Part shown: positions 51,568 through 60,159 of the stretch, one piece after another
How positions within the stretch are numbered: position 1 is the stretch's first letter
How the letters are laid out: the number at the start of each line of letters is the position of its first letter
Assembly: GCA_963805925.1 (NCBI GenBank)
Contig: CAWDWB010000003.1
Span: 1,240,001-1,304,000 of the forward strand
Length of the DNA stretch: 64,000 bases
Reading direction: 5' to 3'
Source of the DNA: CAMPKL01 sp963805925
Lineage (GTDB): Bacteria; Acidobacteriota; Terriglobia; Bryobacterales; UBA6623
Notes under the pieces: model-generated
What the model was told of the DNA's origin: nothing
Databases searched by the model: none
The model's input: the letters and a program-made list of their open reading frames with translations, nothing else
Position numbers and translations under genes: made by a program

Positions 51568-51858
51568 TTAGTCCGCGCTACCCGCGGGGAGGTTTTTCGG
51601 CATGAGCGCCTCGACATCGGCATGCGGTCCGGGAATGACATGTGCGCTGATCAACTCGCCCGCCCGGCGCGCCGCTTCCGCGCCAGCGTCCACCGCCGCC
51701 TTGACCGCGCCGACATCGCCGCGACAGGTCACCAGCACCAGCGCGGCTCCGACCAGCTCCTTACCCTCCAACGTCACGTTGGCAGCCTTGACCATCGCGT
51801 CGGCGGCTTCGATGGCGCCGACCATGCCTTTGGTTTCAATTAAGCCGATGGCTCGCAT
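51568..51858 (-). CDS. Bacterial microcompartment hexameric shell protein (BMC-H)
   Basis: The 96-residue protein is one BMC domain, the PduA/EutM/CcmK type that tiles microcompartment facets. The family signature AIGLIETKGMVGAIEAADAMVKAANVTL is intact, followed by LVLVTCRGDVGAVKAAVDAGAEAA; the pore-loop neighbourhood reads TCRGDV in place of the PduA KVGSG loop. It ends HVIPGPHADVEALMP, the usual C-terminus. A very strong ribosome site GGAGGAG lies 6 bases upstream, consistent with the high copy number of shell proteins. With the aldehyde dehydrogenase it forms a two-gene set without BMC-P or BMC-T genes in view, so other shell genes must be elsewhere. Confidence 0.95.
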   Translation of the reverse strand: MRAIGLIETKGMVGAIEAADAMVKAANVTLEGKELVGAALVLVTCRGDVGAVKAAVDAGAEAARRAGELISAHVIPGPHADVEALMPKNLPAGSAD

Positions 51859-51864
51859 CTCGTT

Positions 51865-51871
51865 CTCCTCC
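51865..51871 (-). promoter_or_regulatory. Very strong ribosome binding site of the BMC shell gene
   Basis: GGAGGAG stands 6 bases before the BMC ATG at 51858, the best ribosome site in the window, as expected for an abundant shell subunit. Confidence 0.7.
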
Positions 51872-52026
51872 GGGAGCTAAGACGTGACAGTAGCACAGTC
51901 GTTTCAGGCGCCTCAAACAACGCTCTCAGCTGAATCAATTATGCCTATTTCTGTTTTGGATGAGCAGAGACCTCGGCTAGTCGCGCGGAGCCTTCGCGCG
52001 TCATGATCGAGCGCGATGGGAGCGGC

Positions 52027-52950
52027 CTAAAACTCCCGCAGGAAAGGTTGGATGCCCCACCCAGACATCTTCCGGGCAGCGGTTTTTGCTTCGCCGCGCT
52101 TGTCGTACGGGCCGCTAATGACGCGAATCAGCCCGTCGTCCGCCGGCCTGAGGATCTCCGTTTCGAATCCAGCCGTCTTCAACTCCGACGCCAGGTCGCG
52201 GGCCGCCGCCGAATCCTTGAGAGCGGCCACCTGGAGGTAGAGTCCGGTGGGCGCGGCGGGAACCGATTTCGGCGCCGGGACAGGCGTCGGCTTTGGCTCC
52301 GGCGGCGGAACTTCCAACACGGGCGGCGCCGCCGGCTCCGGTGCCGGAGAGACGGAGGCGGAGGCGACGACCGTCCCCTCCTCCATCAGCTTAGGAGCAG
52401 GTTCAGCGGGAAACGGATCGGGCAGCAGCGCCGGAGTCACCGGCATAGGTGCTGAGGCCGCGTATTGCTGCGGCTCAGGCGGGGTCTGGCTGCCCTCGTA
52501 GTATCCAAAGTGGTACAGCGCGGCAAGGATCGCCATCGAGCCCACTGTGGCGACCACAGCCTGCAGCGGAGATTCGCTCTTCTTGAAGGTCGCCGCCGAT
52601 ACGGGGGCTTCCGCCGGTTTCGCTCCAAAACTCTCAATCGTCGCCGGCGGCCGATAGGTGAGTTGGGGATCCAAGGCTTCAGCGGGCTGGGTCTTCGTCT
52701 TCCATTCGGCTTTAACAAGCTTCGGCGACATCAGCAGTCGCAGCTGTTGCGACACCGCGTTCTCATCCGCCGCGGCAAGGATCACGGACGGCTCCGCCGT
52801 CTTGCTAGACATGGCGGAATTCTCGGCCCGACTGTTGCGCCTCCGGCCTCCGCGGCGGCCGCGGCGACGGGGTCCGGGGCGGCTTGGCTGACCCTCAGCG
52901 TCGTCCTTTCGGGTTTCGATTTCAGAGCTACCAGAAGAATAGTTCGGCAT
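52027..52950 (-). CDS. SPOR-domain membrane protein with Arg/Gly-rich cytoplasmic tail
   Basis: SPOR domains bind denuded glycan strands at the septum. The 307-residue protein has a cytoplasmic N-terminus with an Arg/Gly-rich stretch (about 28-38, RRRGRRGGRRR), a single membrane segment (about 129-150), a Pro/Ala/Glu-rich periplasmic linker (about 152-235) and a C-terminal SPOR domain (about 237-307, GLYLQVAALKDSAAARDLASELKTAGF). I choose the ATG at 52950; a GTG at 52962 is also in frame. The basic tail is unusual and could bind nucleic acid or a negatively charged partner. Probably a cell-division or envelope protein; 168 bp from the BMC gene, same strand. Confidence 0.88.
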   Translation of the reverse strand: MPNYSSGSSEIETRKDDAEGQPSRPGPRRRGRRGGRRRNSRAENSAMSSKTAEPSVILAAADENAVSQQLRLLMSPKLVKAEWKTKTQPAEALDPQLTYRPPATIESFGAKPAEAPVSAATFKKSESPLQAVVATVGSMAILAALYHFGYYEGSQTPPEPQQYAASAPMPVTPALLPDPFPAEPAPKLMEEGTVVASASVSPAPEPAAPPVLEVPPPEPKPTPVPAPKSVPAAPTGLYLQVAALKDSAAARDLASELKTAGFETEILRPADDGLIRVISGPYDKRGEAKTAARKMSGWGIQPFLREF

Positions 52951-53061
52951 CACCACTCGCACCCCGGAAGATCAACGTCTTCCGCAGCTACGACGAGCAT
53001 ATGCCGCGGTCCTACAGTGGTATATCAACGAGTTGCCTGAAAACGGCCTGAGGAGAAACTC

Positions 53062-54774
53062 CTAGTTGGCCTCAGCCATCACCCGAGCCTCAAGCAGGTC
53101 TAGCGGCAACGGGCCGTTTCTCAAGATGAGATCGTGAAACTTGCGGATATCGAAGTGTTCGCCCATTTGCACCCGCATGCGCTCGCGCAATTGCAGAATC
53201 TTGAGTTGCCCAATCTTGTAGGCCAACGCCTGTCCCGGCCAGGCGATATAGCGATTCACTTCGGATTCGTCGCCCAAGTAGGCCACAGCTTGCTCATACG
53301 ACCAACCCTTGACGTGGATCCCGGTGTCGACTACCAGCCGCCGCGCCCGAAAGCGTTCGCTGTCGAGGGCGCCGAAGCGGCTCGCCGGATCTTGATACGC
53401 TCCAAGCCGTTCCCCAAAAGACTCCGCGTAGAGCGCCCACCCTTCGATGTAGGCCGTTGCGCTGTAGATCTTGCGGAACTCCGGCACGTCTTCCATCTCA
53501 AGTTGGAGGGCGATCTGTAGATGGTGCCCCGGGTTCGTTTCGTGCAGAACCAGCGCCGGTTTGTCGAATCGCACCTGATTCTGCGGCTCGTAGGCCTTGA
53601 GATTGAACCAACCAGCGCGAGTACCGTCTGAGGCAGGCTGTTGGTAATTGGACGCGGAGGCGGCCTCGGTATCCTCCGGAATCGGCCTGATGCCGAACGG
53701 CGCCCGCGGCAACTTCAAGAACAACTGCGGCAGGCCGGGGTCCACGATCTTCGCGATGTTCCGGCAGTACTCCAACATTTCTTCTTTGCTCGAAAAACGT
53801 TGGGCGGACGACGAGTCCAGCATCGCTTCGTAGCTCGCTGCATCCTTGAATCCCTGCGAGCGAGCGATGTCGTCCATTTCCGCTTCGATCCGCTCAACCT
53901 CCGTGAGACCCAGTTCGTGGATCTCATCGGGCGTCATGTTCGTCGTTGTGTAGCGCCGAACCAAATAGGCATAGCGATTGACGCCGTCGGGCAAGCTAGT
54001 CACGGCGATCTCAGCCCGCCCGGCCGGGGCGTAAGTCCCTCGCATGAACGCGGCCAATTTTCTCCAAGCCGGCTGGAAGAAGCTCTCGTAAGCCCGCTTC
54101 GCAGAATCAGCCAAGACCTCACGCCGGCCGGCATCCACTTCATCCGGAAATTCACGGAAGGGCGCCAAGATAGGCGAATCAGCAGGGGCGAACCCCGCCT
54201 GCGTATCGATCTGGTCGGCAATGATCTCGGCGATAAAGCGCGGCTGCGTAATCCCTGCCGCGATCGCTTCGTTCAGCAGTTCGATGACCTGATCCGCGTA
54301 CTCACGCGTCGCCTCAATCCGCGCAATGATGTTCTCGTAGTCTTCGACGGTGTCCGTTGGCATCTGGGCAATCGTCAACGGCACGCGGGCGTGTAGCCCA
54401 AACAGCTGGTTCACGCTGAGCAGGTAATCTTCTAACTCCTGCCCTTCTAGACTCTGTTCCAGGTCGTCTACGAGCAACGCACGGCTGACAGACTCTTGCT
54501 CCGTCAGGTCGTCCGTCGAAATCTCTTGGACTCGATCCAGAAACGACCGCTGCTCGGCGCGAAACGCGTCTCGCCCCAGCCGGGAGTAGTCGGTCCAGCG
54601 GTCGTTGTAGTCCCGGCGGCCAACGTCTGTCGCGAGTTCCGGGCTGCTGCGAAGCAAGAACTCGTAATATTCCCCAAACAGCCGATTCAACGCAGCGCTG
54701 TTCGTCTCCACGGGCGAGGAACAGGCGAAGCAGACGGCAAGCGCCCCGACGACGGCGATAGAGCGAAGGTTCAC
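53062..54774 (-). CDS. DUF885 family secreted zinc peptidase-like protein
   Basis: The 570-residue protein has a signal peptide with a Cys-rich end (AVCFACSSP, so a lipoprotein is possible) and a mainly helical DUF885 domain. The zinc motif HETNPGHHLQ lies at about 408-417, with a later YIEGWALYAESFGERLG segment; both are typical of this family and of related M32/M3-like gluzincins. Substrate is unknown; peptides are likely. It lies 7 bp downstream of the amidohydrolase gene, so the two are almost certainly co-transcribed, and they share an exported location with the sulfatase further upstream. Confidence 0.9.
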   Translation of the reverse strand: MNLRSIAVVGALAVCFACSSPVETNSAALNRLFGEYYEFLLRSSPELATDVGRRDYNDRWTDYSRLGRDAFRAEQRSFLDRVQEISTDDLTEQESVSRALLVDDLEQSLEGQELEDYLLSVNQLFGLHARVPLTIAQMPTDTVEDYENIIARIEATREYADQVIELLNEAIAAGITQPRFIAEIIADQIDTQAGFAPADSPILAPFREFPDEVDAGRREVLADSAKRAYESFFQPAWRKLAAFMRGTYAPAGRAEIAVTSLPDGVNRYAYLVRRYTTTNMTPDEIHELGLTEVERIEAEMDDIARSQGFKDAASYEAMLDSSSAQRFSSKEEMLEYCRNIAKIVDPGLPQLFLKLPRAPFGIRPIPEDTEAASASNYQQPASDGTRAGWFNLKAYEPQNQVRFDKPALVLHETNPGHHLQIALQLEMEDVPEFRKIYSATAYIEGWALYAESFGERLGAYQDPASRFGALDSERFRARRLVVDTGIHVKGWSYEQAVAYLGDESEVNRYIAWPGQALAYKIGQLKILQLRERMRVQMGEHFDIRKFHDLILRNGPLPLDLLEARVMAEAN

Positions 54775-54781
54775 TTTTGGT

Positions 54782-56095
54782 CTACCAGCGGAACCGCTTG
54801 CCGCCGATGTAGACCCGATGGATCGCCCTCGCGTTCTTCATGTTGTCCAACGGGTTGGCATTCAGGATTAAGAAGTCCGCAACCTTGCCGGCCTCAAGCG
54901 TTCCGAAATCCTTGTCGATTCCGAGTGCACGGGAGTTCGTCTTCGACCAGGCAACAATTACTTCCATGGGCGTGAGTCCGGCCTCGACCAGCTTCTCCGC
55001 CTCCAAGTGCTCAAAGTAACCGGCGAAGCGTCCTGGAGGGCCCGTATCCGGGCCGAGGCCGATGTGCACGCCGGCATCGTGCAAGATCTTGACGTTCTTC
55101 AGCGCCATGGCGAAGTCAGACTTACCCTCACGCTGCAGTTCCGGATCGGCCTGCGATGCCTTGAAGGTCGTCTTCAGCGCCTGCAGCTCGCTCGCAGTCA
55201 GGCTGCGAGTGAAGTAAGGATCGTCGACCCACGGCGCCCTCGTGCCGTACATGTACGTTCCCGCCTCACGCATCACCGTCGGTATGTAGGTCACATCGCC
55301 CTTGAGCAGCAAGCTAATCAACTCATCATCGGCTTCAGCGTCGCGCACGCTGTGGCCGAGAATGCGGATTCCCGCCGCCGCGAGCTGCTTCGCGTCAGCG
55401 AGTTCATAAACGTGAGCGAATGACACCTTGCCGCGCCGCGCGGCTTCTTGGATGATCGCCGCACGGATCTCGGGCGCTAGCTTGGGATATGCGCCGTGGT
55501 GCGTGTCGACCCACATCTTGATCAGGTCCGCGCCATCGTCCGCCAATTTATCCACTAACTTCCGCGCTTGCTCGGGGGTGGAAACTTCGTTGGCGACTCC
55601 TTTCACGCCAGGAACGCGCGTCGGATAGCCCTCGATTGCCGTAAAGCCGTGCACGGCGGTCAATACCCTCGCTCCATCAAACTCGCCCTTGTTGCGCTGG
55701 TCGCGATATTCGAGGATGGAGTCCAGCGACGTACCCATATCCGTCGTCGTCGTGACCCCGTAACTCGCGTAAATCTGCAAGTTCCTGATGACGTTGGCGC
55801 GCGTGTAGTTGGCCTGGTCCTGCTTGAGGTCCTTGGTCAAACCGACATGTCCGTGCCCGTTAATGATGCCAGGCACAATGGTCTTGCCCTGCATGTTCAG
55901 CCGCTGCGCGCTTTCCGGTATAGAGGCGCCGGCAAACGGCCCGGCATACGTGATTCGGCCGTCTTCCACAACTAGCGCCGAGTCCTCAATAACAGCTCCG
56001 CCGTTGCCGTCAATCAGACGAGCATGCTGGACGACGAAGGTCTGGGCCGAGGCCATGACGGCGACAAAAATACCGGCGATCAAGAGACGCAACAT
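54782..56095 (-). CDS. Exported amidohydrolase (imidazolonepropionase-like / prolidase-like)
   Basis: The 437-residue protein has a signal peptide (about 1-18), a beta-sandwich start with RLIDGNGGAVIEDSALVVEDGRI, and a metal-dependent amidohydrolase barrel. Metal ligands are His81 and His83 in NGHGHVG, a Lys/Asp region IKMWVDTHHG, FAHVYELADAK, ILGHSVRD and a GLGPDTGPPG motif near the C-terminus. The ending FGTLEAGKVADFLILNANPLDN is standard. Secreted relatives in Acidobacteriota and other groups cleave dipeptides or cyclic amides. It precedes the DUF885 peptidase gene by 7 bp, so both may take part in breakdown of the same peptides. Confidence 0.92.
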   Translation of the reverse strand: MLRLLIAGIFVAVMASAQTFVVQHARLIDGNGGAVIEDSALVVEDGRITYAGPFAGASIPESAQRLNMQGKTIVPGIINGHGHVGLTKDLKQDQANYTRANVIRNLQIYASYGVTTTTDMGTSLDSILEYRDQRNKGEFDGARVLTAVHGFTAIEGYPTRVPGVKGVANEVSTPEQARKLVDKLADDGADLIKMWVDTHHGAYPKLAPEIRAAIIQEAARRGKVSFAHVYELADAKQLAAAGIRILGHSVRDAEADDELISLLLKGDVTYIPTVMREAGTYMYGTRAPWVDDPYFTRSLTASELQALKTTFKASQADPELQREGKSDFAMALKNVKILHDAGVHIGLGPDTGPPGRFAGYFEHLEAEKLVEAGLTPMEVIVAWSKTNSRALGIDKDFGTLEAGKVADFLILNANPLDNMKNARAIHRVYIGGKRFRW

Positions 56096-56176
56096 AAACT
56101 ACTCCAACCGCCCGGATTCTAACACGTAGCGAGCCGGTGAACATCCCTGCGCGGCCCAGCTGCGCCGCCCTTCTAC

Positions 56177-57931
56177 TCAGTCTTTGCGCCGCAACGTCAC
56201 CGCCGACAGTTCCATCGCCTGGCTGCCCGGAACCCGCGGCGCCTGCAATAGCAACTCGCCCCTGCCCTGAGCTAGGTCCATCGTTCCCAGCGAGAAGGGC
56301 CGAAAATCCTTCGTGTAGCTCTCCTGCCGCGGAAAGCGGTCATCCGCCTCGCCGATCAACGGCGGATCGTAGGCCTCATCGATGGTCGCGGTCATCGTCG
56401 CTCCCAAGAACTCGACCTCTACCGTCGCCCCCACATCCCCCGGCGGACACGCGTAGAATGCCTCGACCTCATACAGGCCCTCGCGCTCCACCTCGACGTC
56501 CCACACAATGGCGTCGTCCGGCCTCTTCCAATTGCGAAAGTAGCTGCTGTTCGGGTACCGATTGCTGCGTTCGACGCCGCCTCGCGTCGTCGCATCCCGA
56601 GCCGGCAACCAGGTCAAACTTTTGTGACCCACGGGCAGCGGACGATCGTCCGCCGTGTAGTCGCCCATCTCGGCCACAATGGCGTCCACGTCTGCCTGCA
56701 ATTTCGCCCGTTCGTCCGGCCTCTCGTCTGAAAAGTCCAACCGCTGCCCGCGATCCGCCGCAATATCGAACAAGCGGCCCTCTCCATCCAGCCGATACTG
56801 CTGGGTCCTCACTCCGGCCCGGCCGTTCCAAAACGTAAACAACTCGCGGTCCGGCCAACTCTGCGTCTCATCCATCAACAACGGTCGCAAGCTCATCCCA
56901 TCCAATGGTTTGTCTCCGACGACGGGAACGCCGGCCATCTCCGTCAGCGTCGGCAACAGATCAATCGCCCCCGCGATGCGGTCAATCTTGCGTCCCGCCG
57001 GGATCTTGCCCTTCCAGCGAAACAGCGCCGGCGCCCGGAGCCCGCCCTCGTCGATCGAACCCTTGCGGCCCTTCATGTCGCCGTTCCAGCGCCAGCCGTT
57101 CGGGCCGTTGTCGCTCATGTAGATGACGATCGTGTTTTCGGCCAAGCCCAGGTCGTCCAGTCGGGTAAGCATGCGGCCCACGTTCCAGTCGAGGTTCTCG
57201 ACCATCGCCAGAGCAGCGCGCAGGTGCGGCAGGTCCTCCTTCTCCGGATCCCGATTGTGCATTTCCGGCACATACTCGGCGAACTTCTCAAAGAAGCGAT
57301 CCGGAACCTGCATCGGCGAGTGCGGCGTGTTGTACGGAACGTAAGTGAAGAACGGTCCTTCGCGGTGCTCTTCCATGAACGCAATCGCGTGGTCGGTCAA
57401 ATCATCGGCGAGAAATCCGTTGCCGCGCACGATCTCCCCGTTGTGATCGAGCGGCGGATTGAAATACTGCGCCCAATGGCCCGACGTGAAGCCGTAGAAC
57501 TCGCCAAAACCTCTGTCGTTGGGGTGATAGGGCGACTGGCTGCCGTTGTGCCACTTGCCAAACGCGCCGGTCGCATACCCTGCCGCCTGGAACGCTTCAG
57601 CCATCGTTCGCTCATCGAGATCCAGCCGCTCAGAGCCCGCGCTCGTTCCATACACGCCGCCCCTTGGGTGGTAGCGGCCAGTCAGGATTTCCGCACGCGT
57701 CGGCGAGCAAACCGCACTGACGTAGAAGTTCTCAAATAGCGCGCCGTCATGCGCGATCGAGTCAATGTTCGGCGTGGCAAGGTTCGTGTTGCCGTGAACG
57801 CTGAGGTCGCCCCAACCCTGGTCGTCCGCCAGGATGAACAGCACATTCGGACGGCTCGCCGTCTGGTTTTCGGGACCGCTCCCGCAACCAACCAACAGCG
57901 TCAGCAACAGAAACAAGTTGGCGTACTTCAC
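56177..57931 (-). CDS. Lipoprotein sulfatase (type I, FGly-dependent)
   Basis: Sulfatases remove sulfate esters from glycans or small molecules. The 584-residue protein has a lipobox-like N-terminus (LLVGC, Cys16). The active-site motif CSPTR begins at Cys75, which must be oxidised to formylglycine by a maturation enzyme not in this window. NVLFILADDQGWGDL carries the calcium-binding aspartates, and the TYVPYNTPHSPMQVP and IYMSDNGPNG blocks follow. A C-terminal beta-sandwich (about 440-584) with RYPNSSYFRNWKRPDDAIVWDVEVEREGLYEVEAFY looks like a carbohydrate-binding-type module. The likely target is a sulfated polysaccharide. Confidence 0.93.
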   Translation of the reverse strand: MKYANLFLLLTLLVGCGSGPENQTASRPNVLFILADDQGWGDLSVHGNTNLATPNIDSIAHDGALFENFYVSAVCSPTRAEILTGRYHPRGGVYGTSAGSERLDLDERTMAEAFQAAGYATGAFGKWHNGSQSPYHPNDRGFGEFYGFTSGHWAQYFNPPLDHNGEIVRGNGFLADDLTDHAIAFMEEHREGPFFTYVPYNTPHSPMQVPDRFFEKFAEYVPEMHNRDPEKEDLPHLRAALAMVENLDWNVGRMLTRLDDLGLAENTIVIYMSDNGPNGWRWNGDMKGRKGSIDEGGLRAPALFRWKGKIPAGRKIDRIAGAIDLLPTLTEMAGVPVVGDKPLDGMSLRPLLMDETQSWPDRELFTFWNGRAGVRTQQYRLDGEGRLFDIAADRGQRLDFSDERPDERAKLQADVDAIVAEMGDYTADDRPLPVGHKSLTWLPARDATTRGGVERSNRYPNSSYFRNWKRPDDAIVWDVEVEREGLYEVEAFYACPPGDVGATVEVEFLGATMTATIDEAYDPPLIGEADDRFPRQESYTKDFRPFSLGTMDLAQGRGELLLQAPRVPGSQAMELSAVTLRRKD

Positions 57932-57953
57932 GGTCGCCGATCTTAGCAGGTCG

Positions 57954-59357
57954 CTAACCCTCTAGTAGCTTCGCCAGCACCTGCGCATCTGCTGACTCCT
58001 CAAACCAATCCGCCAGCCGATCGTAAGACGCCTCTTTCGAAACCGCCTCCTCGGGCCGAAATCCAAGCCACTCTGCGGCCACGTCCGAATTCTCCAATGC
58101 GCCGTGCAGATAGCTGCCCGCGACCCTGTCCAGCCGCATCCCCTCCGGCCGCCCCGCAACCCAAGCCAACGGCTCGGCTCCCACAGGGCGATCCGTCCGC
58201 CCCATATGAATCTCATAAGCTGAGAACGGCACGCCGTTCGATGTCGTGGCCTCGACTCTCTCGGTAGTCTTCTCAGCAGCCATCACCGTCGCCACCGGCA
58301 ACAGCCCCAACCCCCGAACGGAGCGCTGACCCGTCTCCACTCCCAACGGATCTTCAATCCGCTCGCCCAACATCTGATAGCCGCCGCAGATCCCCAACAC
58401 CCGAGCGCCCTTCTCGTGCTGTCTCAGCACCCACTGATCCAATCCCCGCGAGCGCATCCATTCCAAGTCCGCCGCTGTGTTCTTCGTCCCCGGCAAGATC
58501 ACGACATCGAAGTCACCAGCAACGGGCCCATCGATCCAGCGCGCCTCGCGCAGCAACCGAAAATCTCCAAAATTCGAAACCCGCGGGAAGCGTAAGATTG
58601 CCGCGGCATGTTTCCCCTGCTCACGACGAACCTCCAAAGCCACGCCATCTTCTTCGTCCAACTCAATATCCGGCGCGAACGGGAACACCCCCAGACAAGG
58701 CTTTCCCGTCTTCTCCTCCAACAACAGCCGCCCACCCTCAAATAGCTTTGGGTCGCCGCGAAACCGATTGACCGCAAACGCCCGCACCAGCTCGCGCTGC
58801 GCCGGCTCCAGCAAATCAATCGTTCCATGCAGCGCTCCAAACACGCCGCCGCGGTCAATGTCCGCGACCAGCAACACGGGGATGTCAAACCGCGCTGCAA
58901 AGCCCAGATTCACCAAATCCGTCCTGGCCAGGTTCAACTCGGCGATACTACCGGCGCCCTCGACCACCACAAACTCATAGTGCTCCGACAGCCGCTCGAA
59001 CGACTCGGCAACCTTGCCCGCCAAGTACTCGTACTGTTCGTAATATGCGGCCGCCGTAAGATCGCGCCAGACCCTTCCCTGCACCACGACCTGGCTGCCG
59101 CGGTCTGAGGTCGGCTTCAACAAGATCGGATTCATGTCCGGCGCCGGCTCCAGCCCGCAAGCCTCTGCTTGAGCGACCTGAGCCCTACCTATTTCCCCTC
59201 CCCCCGCACAGGGAAAAGAGTTGTTCGACATGTTCTGCGCTTTGAACGGCGCGACCTTCACCCCGCGCCTAGCAAGCAACCGGCAGATCGCCGTCGCCAT
59301 CCAACTCTTGCCGACGTGCGAAGCCGTCCCCGCGACCATCAGCGCCCGAGCCGCCAT
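57954..59357 (-). CDS. cobQ: Adenosylcobyric acid synthase (CobQ/CbiP)
   Basis: CobQ amidates four side chains of adenosylcobyrinic acid a,c-diamide, a late step of cobalamin synthesis, with glutamine as donor. The 467-residue protein starts with the dethiobiotin-synthetase-like nucleotide domain (about 1-230, with GTASHVGKSWMATAIC and FKAQNMSNNSF) and ends in a class I glutamine-amidotransferase-like domain with the catalytic Cys in VLGICGGYQMLG (about 330-342). It lies 4 bp downstream of the ABC ATPase gene and probably shares its transcript. Its job fits uptake of a corrinoid precursor, but other cobalamin genes are outside the window. Confidence 0.95.
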   Translation of the reverse strand: MAARALMVAGTASHVGKSWMATAICRLLARRGVKVAPFKAQNMSNNSFPCAGGGEIGRAQVAQAEACGLEPAPDMNPILLKPTSDRGSQVVVQGRVWRDLTAAAYYEQYEYLAGKVAESFERLSEHYEFVVVEGAGSIAELNLARTDLVNLGFAARFDIPVLLVADIDRGGVFGALHGTIDLLEPAQRELVRAFAVNRFRGDPKLFEGGRLLLEEKTGKPCLGVFPFAPDIELDEEDGVALEVRREQGKHAAAILRFPRVSNFGDFRLLREARWIDGPVAGDFDVVILPGTKNTAADLEWMRSRGLDQWVLRQHEKGARVLGICGGYQMLGERIEDPLGVETGQRSVRGLGLLPVATVMAAEKTTERVEATTSNGVPFSAYEIHMGRTDRPVGAEPLAWVAGRPEGMRLDRVAGSYLHGALENSDVAAEWLGFRPEEAVSKEASYDRLADWFEESADAQVLAKLLEG

Positions 59358-59361
59358 CTCG

Positions 59362-60159
59362 CTAGACTCCGATCACCGCATCGTTATCTCGCCGATGGAA
59401 CACCAACACCGGGCTGCCGTCCTGACGTTCTAAACGCTCTAGGCGCACGCCGAACACCGCCGCCACGGTCTCTTCCGTCAAGACCTCCGCCGGCACGCCG
59501 CGCGAACTCACTCGCCCGCCATCGAGCACCACCGCAAAATCAGCGAAGCGCATGACCGCATTCAAATCGTGCAAGGCAACCACGACCGACTTGCCCTCGT
59601 TTGCCAACCGTCGCAGCAAGGTCAAAACTTCCAGCCCATGATCAATGTCCAAGTTCGAAGTCGGCTCATCCAGCAACAGAATCTCCGCCTCGGTCGCCAA
59701 GCTGCGCGCGATGAGGACCCTCTGACGCTCGCCTCCCGACAACTCGTTCACCGGCCGCGCGGCCAGGTCCGTCACGTCCGCCTGCTCAAGCGCGCGCGCC
59801 ACGCTCCGCCGGTCGTTCTCTTCAAACGACTCAAAGCGACCGCGATGCGGATGCCGTCCCATATCCACGACTTCCTGCACGCTGAAGCCGAAATCGATTC
59901 CCGTATCCTGCGGGACGAAGCTCAACCTCCGCGCCGCATCTCTTCGGCGCATCTTGCACAACGGAGCGCCGTCCAACTCGACATCGCCTTCACTCGCGTG
60001 CCACAACCCCGCCAGCAGACGTAGAATCGTCGACTTCCCCGAGCCGTTCGGCCCCACTAGCGCCGTCACCGCTCCCGGCGCGACATCGAAGTTCACTCCC
60101 TGGACCAGCCAGCGGCCGTCGATGCGCACTCCCGCATTGTGGATGCTCAGGCCGTTCAA
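59362..60159 (-). CDS. btuD: ABC transporter ATP-binding protein (BtuD/FepC/HmuV type)
   Basis: With the TTG at 60159 the protein has 265 residues: Walker A LVGPNGSGKST, Q-loop SFVPQDTGIDFGFSVQEVV, the ABC signature ELSGGERQRVLIAR and Walker B ILLLDEPTSNLDI, with the switch His in VVVALHDLNAVM. The type belongs to the vitamin B12/iron-siderophore/haem importers. The start codon overlaps the permease stop (TTGA), which is better than the ATG far upstream at 60582; that extra part is a shadow of the permease gene. Coupled to the permease and followed by cobQ at 4 bp, which makes a corrinoid the most likely substrate. Confidence 0.92.
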   Translation of the reverse strand: MNGLSIHNAGVRIDGRWLVQGVNFDVAPGAVTALVGPNGSGKSTILRLLAGLWHASEGDVELDGAPLCKMRRRDAARRLSFVPQDTGIDFGFSVQEVVDMGRHPHRGRFESFEENDRRSVARALEQADVTDLAARPVNELSGGERQRVLIARSLATEAEILLLDEPTSNLDIDHGLEVLTLLRRLANEGKSVVVALHDLNAVMRFADFAVVLDGGRVSSRGVPAEVLTEETVAAVFGVRLERLERQDGSPVLVFHRRDNDAVIGV

